Source: Prosapia bicincta
Taxonomy: Eukaryota; Arthropoda; Insecta; Hemiptera; Cercopidae
Direction of reading: 5' to 3'
Assembly: GCA_036971475.1 (NCBI GenBank)
Contig: JBAIZL010000003.1
Span: 84,104,542-84,168,541, forward strand
Length of the DNA stretch: 64,000 nucleotides
The position numbers were made by a program, and so were the translations under genes. This document shows, one piece after another, positions 55,281 to 64,000 of the stretch. Within the stretch, counting starts at the first letter, position 1. Every line of letters begins with the position of its first letter. The notes beneath the pieces were generated by a model, which was given only the letters and a program-made list of their open reading frames with translations, was not told the origin of the DNA and did no database searches.

Positions 55281-55795
55281 TCTTGATTGCCCCCCCTCCA
55301 TTTTCAGTAAGGTACGTCTTTCTGGAAGCAGATCCTTCTCTTCTTCTGCTTGTCATTGCTATATGTCCCTAGACTCCTTGGTCTACTTACGATATTGATC
55401 ACCTGCTCTCGGTCTTCTTCTTTTTTCCTCTACCAAGATTAGATCCTTATTCTTTTCTTGATTGCCCCCTCCATTTTCAGTATGGTACCTCCTTCTGGAA
55501 GTAGATCCTACTCTTCTTTTGCTTGTCATTGCTATATGTCCCTAGACTCCTTGGTCTACTTATGATATTGATCACCTGCTCTCGATCTTCTTCTTTTTTC
55601 CTCTACCAAGATTAGATCCTTATTCTTTTCTTGATTGCCCCCTCCATTTTCAGTATGGTACCTCCTTCTGGAAGTAGATCCTACTCTTCTTCTGCTTGTC
55701 ATTGCTATATGTCCCTAGACTCCTTGGTCTACTTATGATATTGATCACCTGCTCTTGATCTTCTTCTTTTTTTTCTCTACCAAGATTAGATATTA
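55281..55795. repeat. three tandem copies of a 174-bp unit
   Basis: TTCTTGATTGCCCC recurs at about 55280, 55455 and 55628. Shared landmarks are CTTCTGGAAG, GCTTGTCATTGCTATATGTC, CCTAGACTCCTTGGTCTAC and ATATTGATCACCTGCTCTCG. The right two copies are nearly identical; the left one differs more. The reverse complement is rich in Arg, Lys and Glu codons but is not open across units. Confidence 0.85.
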
Positions 55796-55940
55796 CACTG
55801 CTGCGAACTTCTGTTTTCGTCCCTAAACATAGATTTTTTTCTCTTCACCCAATTTCACCTCTAATTTCTTTAAGTCCAAATTTATGTGTATAAATATTTT
55901 ATTCTTGAATTTTGTAGTCCATTACGTTCAGTGAAACTTA

Positions 55941-56301
55941 TTAATCACTTAAACAATAGTTTATGACTATCCGAACTTTAAATTTAATAAATTTGTTAAA
56001 ACTAACTGAGACAGAACGTTTTTGATCGCTATGTGCCAATCTTCATCACTTTCTTCTGCTTGGAGATGTTGGGTCAAGCGGTGACGGTTTTAAAGGTAGG
56101 TTTTCGATAGTATCAGACACACAAAAACACAAAGTACAAACATATTAAATTAACAAACACAATACAAATCACACATACTCTTTGATACCTTTGATACCTT
56201 TGATGCACATAGCGATCGAAAATGTTCTTTCTCAGTAAGTTTTAACAAATCTACTAAATTTAAAGTTTAGATTGTCATAAACTATTGTTTAGGTGATAAA
56301 C
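55941..56301. repeat. inverted repeat with 100-bp arms
   Basis: Arms 55941-56040 and 56203-56301 (shared ACTTTAAATTTA, AACAATAGTTTATGAC, CACATAGCGATC) around a spacer of about 160 bp. The inner ends carry a hammerhead-like remnant (GTGATGAA, a GATTG-to-CGATC stem, then AAAA on one arm and GAAA on the other). It resembles the PLE terminal unit at 16101-16350 in layout, but no PLE coding sequence is near. Confidence 0.6.
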
Positions 56302-57479
56302 ATTTTATGCCCTGTCCTATATATGAATTTGTAGAATATACTTACCAATTGAATTCACTAAAAGTAATGTTGAAAATACTATTTTACACTCATACATCTT
56401 GGGTTTTTCCTCATACCTCATATGTGAGATGAATTTCTTTCAAAATCTCTAATATTTTGTCTTATTATTTTTATTGGCCACGAAATTATGTAATATTATA
56501 ACAAAATATTAAGGTTTTAAAATGATGTGATGTTATGAATTATTTAATCTGAATTTAGTGTATAATATTTTTATAAATGTTATTTTGAGTCCTAAATATA
56601 TTTAATTTCATTTCTACATTTAGAAAATGTACTTAGAAATGACCTTAAAATACTTCACTATTTTGCCATTTGATCTGTCCTTGGAGTATAAAATAAACAT
56701 TGATTTGGTAGTAAAATATAATATGTTTACTCTTAATTATTTGTAATTTACCAAATTAACTATTAGTATCAAGAGAAATCAATTTCGTCCCATGGGAAGG
56801 TTGAGTCTTAATTACTAAGATCTCTTAACAAACATGACGCATCAGCCATGTCCAAGTGAAGGCAGGTGAACTGAACGATCAGTTAATCTTAGTGGGCAGT
56901 TGAATTTTTGTACACAAATTTTCAAATGCCGGACACTGAGAAATTAACAGATGTAGTCATAAGCATGTGTAGTCTAAAATCTCACCTCTACTTGTTCCAC
57001 ACCCAAAGTATGGTTCATTCTAAACTGCAGGCTTTTATTGAGGTAAATTTTTATAGGGAGATCATTATTGCCAAATGATTTAAAATAATCATAGTTATTA
57101 TTTGATTAATAACTTGTGAATATAGACTTCAAATTGTTTATTAATTTGATTTCTACCTACCTCAAATTAAACTTTATAAACCTTTTATCATTTTACATCA
57201 TATAAATTTAGTGTAACATACATCTAAGGCCTACCAAAGAATGACTTTTTCATGATGTCAGAAGCCAAATGAAATCTACCGTTCATGTCTTCATGAACTC
57301 AATCTTTTCAACACATATGTTCAGATATATCACATGCAATATACTGGCAATCTATCGCTAAGAGTATATGCATCATTCCAGATCCATAATGCATAGACAA
57401 ATATATGAGCTTAGCTCCAAATAAAATAAGTCGTATTTATTATCAACTTTTAGTACTACATTTCCACTTTAAGTGAGTG
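56302..57479. other. unique AT-rich sequence, nothing recognised
   Basis: No open frames, dispersed repeats of this window or clear splice-bounded exons. Confidence 0.45.
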
Positions 57480-58340
57480 TTCGTCAATTTTCATTATCGC
57501 ATTTTTCAAGCTGATGTGGGCAAGACAAGATTCCTCCAATAACTGGAAAGTTGTATTTGTGGTCTATTTATCCTTATTGATTAAAATTTATATTCAACCC
57601 AAATATCAAGGGTCTGTGGCTTGTCATACTACTAAATCACATTTTCTATTACTTTTTTTTGTATTAATCAAATGACCACAGAGAGTATAATTCACTAAAA
57701 TAGGTCTAATGTGTCTCTTCTGAAGTCCAACTGATCTACGGTCACATACACACCCTAAAGGATTTTGTGTTAAGTTCATTTATCATCCTAACAAATTTGT
57801 GTTCAAACAATAATATTATCACAGAATGAGTTTTCTAGTTTTCCTGTTCAGAATCAAAACGTATTGCCAACCACAGTAGTACTTATTAATACAACAGTAA
57901 CTCTTAACTTTTTGCAGTTGTTTTTACCATAATGTGCTTTTCTCCCTTCTTACTTATGCTGTAATTTTCTATCATGATGAAGAAAAAAACATCATCGGCA
58001 CGATACATTATTTTATAAAAATACATTTATAAATAACATATATAAAAAAAATCAGAATTTAAAGTTATTTGAAATAATACAGAACTAGTTCCGATCCCTA
58101 AATAAGAGTGCAGCACCTTGAAGAAGGTAAATTATCAGTTGTTCTACATGAAAGTAAAAAATTAATACGTCATATCAGATCTTTATGAGCTCCTGGACAA
58201 GTAACATGTAATGCTATATGTCCAATATAATTTGTAATCGGGTTTGTGGGATACAGTACATATAAAAATATATAAATTGTAGTAATTACATATATTTAAA
58301 GGGTGGCATGATTTACGGAAACTCAATAAAACTAAGTAAT
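57480..58340 (-). repeat. segmental duplication, partial copy E
   Basis: Matches 3500-4330 of copy A (GGCAAGACAAGATTCCTCC, TCTCTTCTGAAGTCCAACTG, TTTCCTGTTCAGAATC, CAGTTGTTCTACATG) and the adjoining part (TGTAATCGGGTTTGTGG). It is missing the finger gene and everything to its left. Divergence is similar to or greater than that between A and the others. Confidence 0.75.
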
Positions 58341-59085
58341 TTGTACTGCGCTTTTATTTAGAGTTCATTTTTTATTTTGTTTACAGATTGAATTGGATCT
58401 AAACCTCCAGTGTAGAAAAGGTCCTACAGACTATTCACTGTCAATATGACCTGTTGAGTATATTTCAATAAATAACTATTAAAAATTTAAACTGTATTTA
58501 CGTAACTATTCTAAGAACTATATCCATTGTATTGTAATTTTTTTACTATTCCAAAGAAAATGATATTGTACATTATTAAATAATGAGCATTACTACAAAT
58601 CTAAGTAAATATAATTACTCATATGTTTTCTGCAGTTTATGTAAAAGTTGTTTCACCTGAGAACCTATATCATCCCTTATAGGTCTGGTTCGACTCCGAA
58701 GAACTAAACAGGATATTACACGTAATATGCTAGTGTTAATTACTGTTATAATTTCTGATATAATTACTTTCTGTAAAATTTTGTCACCAACCACGGGCCT
58801 TGGAGGGTTATTTTACTAAATTTTATTTTAAAAGAGGAATACTCTAAAGTTCAATTAAAGTAAGTGAAATGGTGTAACCTTCCGTCATCCAGGGTTCAAG
58901 CATTACCAAAATAAGATGGTATTTTTTCCTTATTCGTTCTATGAAACAATGAAAGATTTTTTTCATATGATAAATATGATTCATAAATATGATTGATAAA
59001 AAATATCATATTTTTTAAATGATAACTATTTACCGGCAACATGATTTCTGGTCTAGTCAGGTCATAAAATACAGTACACCATATA
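58341..59085. other. AT-rich sequence, nothing recognised
   Basis: No coding frame on either strand. A 109-codon reverse frame at 58896-59225 crosses the end of the Tigger and is a chance frame. Confidence 0.45.
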
Positions 59086-59133
59086 CAGTAAATTCCCCTT
59101 AATACAACACCATTCAAGACAATTTCCCAATTA

Positions 59134-61287
59134 CAGTAGAACCTCTCGAACTCGATTCCCGAAAACTCGACATTCTGTAAAACTCGACAGGGCTGGTGAA
59201 TTAATAATTTTTTTACACCGCCCATAACGTAAAGCTTTCCATCAGTACATAGGCCACCCGAGAGCGCTAGACTCAGACTAGGTTACTGTTTTTTTCAAGG
59301 TCGTTAAACGCACCCTTTACCTGCCCAGCTGGGGCGGGCTATTGTTTGCACACCTGGGATTCCCGAGCAAGTCATAAACTACCCTCGCTACATTGTTGTC
59401 ACTGGGCGTTCAGTTTAGTGTTTGTTGAGACACAGTTGTGGTCAGTTGCTTTTGTTCGAGAGTGGTTGACAATTGTCTAAACGAATTTTGTGCTGGAATA
59501 TAGAGCCGGGGAAGAAGAGGAAACAAGTTTCAGTGTCAATGGAAGCAAGGTTTGGTGTCCTAAAAAGACATGAGCGTAGTGAAGTCGTAAATAAAATAGC
59601 GTCGGACTTGAACATCGGTAGGTCTACAGTGCTCGGTTGGAAAAAAAGAAATCTGAAATCGAATCGTGGTGTTTGAAAAGACAGTGTACAGAATCCATCG
59701 CGGAACGAAAAACAATGAGAAGTGCAGAGTTCGAAAAAGTCGGCAAAACCCTTTACCAATGGTTCCGTGTGCACAGGGAGAAGGGAACGCATATATCTGG
59801 ACCCATCCTGCAAGAGAAAGCTCTTCAGTTTTATCAACAATTTAAGGAGAACCTGGGTTTACAGCGAACAATGATTGGTTGTCAAGGTGGAAACAACGAT
59901 ATGGAATCAAGCTGCTCAGTATGTACGGGGAAAAACTGTCAGCTGACCCTAACAACGTGAGTAACTTCAAGACCAAACTACACGAGTTTATTGCAAAAGA
60001 AGGACTGTTAGGTGATCAAATCTACAATGCAGATGAGACAGGACTAAACTTTCGAATGCTTCCTACTAAAAGTTTAGCTCCGAGAGATGAAAAAGTTGCG
60101 CCAGGTTTTAAGAGAACTAAGGAGCATGTGACTATTCTTGCCTGCAGTAATGCAACAGGAGAGCACAAACTCAAATTAGTGCTAATTGGAAAAGCAAAAA
60201 AACCAAGAGCATTTAAAACTGCCAGATGCACAAGTGATGGCAACTTTGAACTTTCAGTTTGGTATAGAAATCAATCTAATGCTCATGGATGAGCGAAGCA
60301 ATTTTTAAAGAGTGGTTTTCTCAACAGTTCGTCCCAGAGGTTGAGAAGTTTCTGAAGAAAAAAAATCTTCCCAGGAAAGCTCTAATGATTCTCGATAATT
60401 CTACGACTCATCCTGATGTATAATATTTACAGGACGAAGACATTAAAGCAATGTTTCTACTGCTGAACTCCATGTCTCTTGGATCGAGCTTGAGACCATG
60501 ACCTTGATTCCTTCTTGGAGGAAACTTCTAGATCACACAGCCAATGATTTGTCGCGAGACGATGGAATCAATTCTGAAAATAGCGACAATTGAACTCATG
60601 AAAAAAATTCTAGGGCTTGAAGAGTCTTCAAGCAATGATGTCAATGAATGGATGGATCTCGACGGAGCATCAGAACTATTAGGAGAAGATGAAATTATCG
60701 CAGCTGTCAAAGGGCATGACATAGAAGGGGACGATTCACAAGAAAAAGAGCAAGAGGACCATCGACAAGAAAGAAAAGTTAGCCACAGTGAGGCTGTGAA
60801 ATTTGTTGAAGGGACATTGCAGTACTTAGAGCAGCAAAATGCGACTGGAATGGAGATTCTGTTCCTCAGGCGACTCCGTGATCAAACTGCAAGACGCCAT
60901 GTGGAGACAGAAAAGCAGTCTTCAATCACAGAGTTTTTCAAACAACTTCAGTAAGTTTACTTTTACACTTTTCTTCTAGTGGTCAGAAAACTTCCCATAA
61001 CTAACTGTGATGGACTTTTTATAAGCAGCATAAACAACTTCAGTAATAATTGTAATGAACACTGTATTTTTGAAATTCTACTAGGCCTTTTGTCTCGAAT
61101 TTTTTTTTAAATTTTTTGATTATAAGTTATAAATGTTGATATAAATATATAATTGTATATAATAAATCAATAAATGTACAATTTTAATACTCTAAATAAG
61201 CGATTTTATTCAACTCCTAGTTATTTTTATTTAAGTTCCCTAAAACTCGACAACCTTTAAGTCCACATTGTTTGAGAGGTTCTACTG
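59134..61287 (+). mobile_element. Tigger-2 DNA transposon with intact ends
   Basis: 2154 bp. The left end CAGTAGAACCTCTCGAAC is matched by the complement of the right end (CAGTAGAACCTCTCAAA): 14 identical bases, then one mismatch. TA flanks both sides. Further inside, ACTCGA repeats occur at both ends. It carries one plus-strand transposase gene. Confidence 0.9.
59500..60954 (+). pseudogene. Tigger-2 transposase, few lesions
   Basis: The likely original start is an ATG that now reads ATA (59500), followed by EPGKKRKQVSVSMEARFG, a CENP-B-type first DNA-binding helix region (VNKIASDLNIGRSTVLGWKK). A frameshift near 59650 leads to KTMRSAEFEKVGKTLYQWF and then GWLSRWKQRYGIKLLS-like text in another frame. 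59960-60290 is open and contains IYNADETGLNFRMLP (first Asp) and KLVLIGKAKKPRAFK. After another shift come FKEWFSQQFVPEVEKFLKKK and ALMILDNSTTHPDV (second Asp), with a stop at 60421. The C-terminal acidic domain with LFLRRLRDQTARR (60544-60954) is open to its own stop. About four lesions, so it is younger than Tigger-1 or Tigger-3. Confidence 0.8.
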
Positions 61288-62310
61288 TAATATGATTTCT
61301 TTCTCAGATCCTAAAACTCAGCATCAAAAAAACATACAAATATTTAAGGATAATATGACTTAAATCCCACTTAATACACTTTTTTTTACAAAATGATTTT
61401 CTCGACTACTATTGGAAATTTTACTGCAAGGTTCATCAGTTACGATACTGTATACTGTATAACACATCATTGATATGAAAAATACATTTATTATTGAACA
61501 GAATCCAACAGGAAAATAAATAGAACTTTGATAGTCTGTCTAAAATTATTCAGCAAGATGGTTATATCAATGATATGTCAATGATACATCAATGACATCA
61601 GCATGTTTTCTTTTGCTTATAATAAAATGTCTCAAGTTGTTTACTGTACATGTACAAATACAGTATACAATCTACCATGAATCCATTTCCTCTTCTCTTC
61701 TTTTTACCCTTCTCTACTTTTCCTACATCCTATAAACTCGGATGTCATATAAAACATTATTTTATATACATTAAATAAATACAATAAAACATTATTGCTG
61801 CAGCAATTAGTACATTGGCTATTTTTGAGAAGTTACATTACCAACGTGCCCTAAATTTCAGATGACACTATCAAAAATATTAAGTAAATGCAACATTGAT
61901 CTTAAAATCTTCTTTGGAAACATTAAAACAAAATAAGATCTAAAATTGTTTAAAGAAAATATACCACCCGATATACTAATCGACTAGAAAATTAATAACT
62001 CTTTACAGCAGTAAAGTAATAATCTACAGTATTTAGCTTATGGTTCCTTGTAAAATGAGTATTTCTATGTTACATACATTCTTATCTCATCGTTTCATAT
62101 GTTTTTTTGTTTAAAATTATGACTACATTGTTTTGGTGAATTTGTGGGAATAATACACCACTTAGAGTGGTGAATAGATACAGTATTCTTTTGTTGATAT
62201 TACAGTATTTTCTATTCCCGTATACACAACGCTTTCCCATTAAGGACTCTCTTTATCAATGGTCCCTTGAAAATCGTATTAAGCGGAATTTACTTTATTT
62301 TAATCCTGCA

Positions 62311-62982
62311 TCACATGTGAAACGTTTGAATTTTGGGGGTGACCAATAGATTAATTACAAATAGTTACAAATTATAACTAAACTTAGATACCTTGTCACC
62401 CCCACTCTCTCTTACATGGTTAAATGACTTAGATATTTTCAGAAACCTAAACGTCACCAGGCTCTAAGACAATCGGATTCATTTAAAATAAGAGCAACAA
62501 AGAGTTTACTGCTGTCGATTTATGCAGTGTAGTTGCTGCACAAATAGGTACTGTACCTTGTACACTAATACTTATGGTCAATTTACTTCGTTCCTTAAAT
62601 TTAAGGCTTACACAAAACTTGTGTCCCTCATTTTATGAAAAAAGTACATCTTATAGCAAGAAGTAATACAGTATATTGAGAATTAAATGTTATAGTGAGA
62701 TTTTAGTATAAAAAATGTCGGTCTGTTTATTTTACACTAGTATATAAATTTTATTTCCCTATAGATATTATGCTAATATCAGGCTTCATTAACATTTCTT
62801 CACAAAGTGAAGATCAACTACATTGTTAATATAGATCTTCTTTTAGTGATGAGCCATCACATAAAAATTACTATTAAAAAAAAATCTGATAGGTATAATC
62901 AACACTACAGTAATTTAAGGCCTAAATATGATTGTAGATTTATTCTAATATAATATGGAGAAAAAAAGTTAATAAAACTTAC
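62311..62982. other. AT-rich sequence, nothing recognised
   Basis: Non-coding by eye. If the exon at 62983 is real, this is intron on the reverse strand. Confidence 0.4.
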
Positions 62983-63052
62983 CAATATTATTCAAATTAG
63001 TAGGCATGGCTTCTGATATAGATAAATAATCTTTAGGCTCAGGTTCAACTAT
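62983..63052 (-). CDS. probable internal exon of a host gene (70 nt)
   Basis: The reverse strand shows a good acceptor (TTTTTGTTCTACGCATTTCAG), a 70-nt stretch, then the donor GTAAGTTTT. The only sensible frame reads IVEPEPKDYLSISEAMPT and NLNNI with no stop. The composition (Pro, Glu, Asp, Ser) is ordinary for a linker in an animal protein. It is not repeated elsewhere in the window and is not similar to any transposon here. I do not recognise the protein. Neighbouring exons would lie beyond 63052 (upstream) and below 62983 (downstream) and were not found with confidence. Confidence 0.5.
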
Positions 63053-64000
63053 CTGAAATGCGTAGAACAAAAATTAGAAATATTATTTTGAATGAATGAA
63101 CAATAAAATATTAAGTATAACAACAACAAACACTTGTCATTATTTATTAATGCTTATATATTTGTTATTGATATTCTTATTAAAATCATTTATAATCATA
63201 ACAAACGTTTTAAAAAGTAAAAGTATATCATTTTCAAAACGTTTACCTATAACGTTTTGATTTTATCAAAATTTTGTTATCTAATACAAATATTGGCACT
63301 AACTCCATTTAGGTTGATATTATTTATTAACAAATAAGGTTTTATGACATAATTATATAATGAAGAAGGTGATTTAGGCTCAGAGCTGAGCCATAATGTT
63401 GCTGGTTAGAAACATATTCAACTTACTGACTATAAAAACTACTATAACTGTTTCCAAGCGATAAGCAACCAATTGATATCTTCTTCTGGATGTTCTTTTA
63501 ACACATTATATATAGGCTGTGATTTGTTTGTCTATAACACTAGCTGCCCGCAAACTGGTTACTTGTGACCACACACGAATCTTATAAACAATAATTAATT
63601 ATTTAATTATAAATGTTAAACATAACAATATAGGTTGGTATAGGTTATAAGGCATAGGTTGAACACCGCTTTTACCTCCAGTAAGTGGGCAGGTAAAGGT
63701 GCCATCTGAGCCGCTTGCTTTCCACATCCCCGTCCAGTCGAGTTATATATGCCGTTTTGTCAATGTTAACCTGTCTGTACCTTATCGCTGCGTTTTGCTT
63801 GGAAGTGATTCAATTTATTTTACAATAACTTAAAAATAGAAGTGTCAGGAAAAAACAGATTTTTTCAGGACAAGTGGGAAGCAGAATACTTTTTGTAAAT
63901 AACAAGGACGATTAACCTTAGTGCTTTAGTGCGTTTAGTTGTACTGTCTGTGCAAAAAGAATATAACCTCAATCGTCGTTAGTCAGCACCATGCTAGCAA
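63053..64000. other. intron or upstream sequence, GC rising to the right; possible gene start at the edge
   Basis: AT-rich to about 63630, then short AGGTTGGTATAGGTTATA-type repeats. From 63660 it is more GC-rich, with CpG-containing text. The last 10 bases include ATG in a strong context (AGCACCATGCTAGC, ATG at about 63991), but too little follows to judge whether a plus-strand gene begins here. Confidence 0.25.

Larger units (their letters stand above)
59086..62310. mobile_element. possible older DNA-transposon relic enclosing Tigger-2
   Basis: The left end TACAGTAAATTCCCCTTAAT and ACAACACCATTCAAG (59086) is similar to the complement of the right end (about 62310 leftward: AAGTAAATTCCGCTTAATAC, then TTTTCAAG). 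Nothing coding is visible in the non-Tigger part (61290-62200). The pairing of these ends is by eye only. Confidence 0.35.

Noticed and set aside
58896..59225. 109-residue reverse frame
   Set aside because: It runs across the terminal repeat of Tigger-2 into flanking sequence; a chance frame.

Overview
This is a stretch of AT-rich animal nuclear DNA, most likely from an invertebrate. It carries long arrays of Cys2His2 zinc fingers, Penelope-like retroelements (PLEs) with GIY-YIG endonucleases, Tigger/pogo and mariner DNA transposons, LTR remnants, and many (TA)n tracts. There is no sign of operons, bacterial genes or an organelle. The species cannot be named from the sequence alone.

Layout. 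1-1010: reverse-strand PLE reverse transcriptase running off the left edge. 1.5-10.6 kb (copy A), 21.0-27.3 kb (B), 29.5-35.8 kb (C) and 37.1-41.1 kb (D) are head-to-tail copies of one duplicated block. Each block reads, from left to right: LTR-element gag remnant (B, C and D only), fossil finger array, fossil Tigger transposase, a spacer, fossil 3' fingers, then a zinc-finger gene on the reverse strand. A small fifth piece (E) lies at 57.5-58.3 kb. B (665 aa, 18 tandem fingers) and C (749 aa, 21 fingers) have open genes. D is truncated. A is a pseudogene whose array has grown to about 52 finger units, 27 of them copies of one broken unit carrying a stop codon in the linker. 10.7-21.0 kb is a mosaic of PLE pieces, a Tigger copy split by a 2.0-kb insertion, a 1.08-kb tandem duplication and (TA)n. 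41.2-52.9 kb holds a perfect 190-bp palindrome, a Tigger with intact ends, a mariner with intact ends, a second copy of the split Tigger containing a solo LTR, and three PLE segments. 53-57.4 kb is mostly unique sequence with small tandem and inverted repeats. 59.1-61.3 kb is a fairly young Tigger. One probable host exon (reverse strand) lies at 62983-63052.

Main points of interest. (1) Several PLE ends carry hammerhead-ribozyme-like folds. Two have the standard CUGAUGA core. Two other families replace C3 and G8 together by U3 and A8, which would keep the 3-8 base pair, and all four families have one extra residue between A9 and helix II. Helices I, II and III differ in sequence between families but still pair. 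(2) The copy-A zinc-finger array shows a coding repeat turning into a satellite, with a doubly defective unit spreading. (3) Shared and private insertions among copies A-D give a relative order of events for the duplication.
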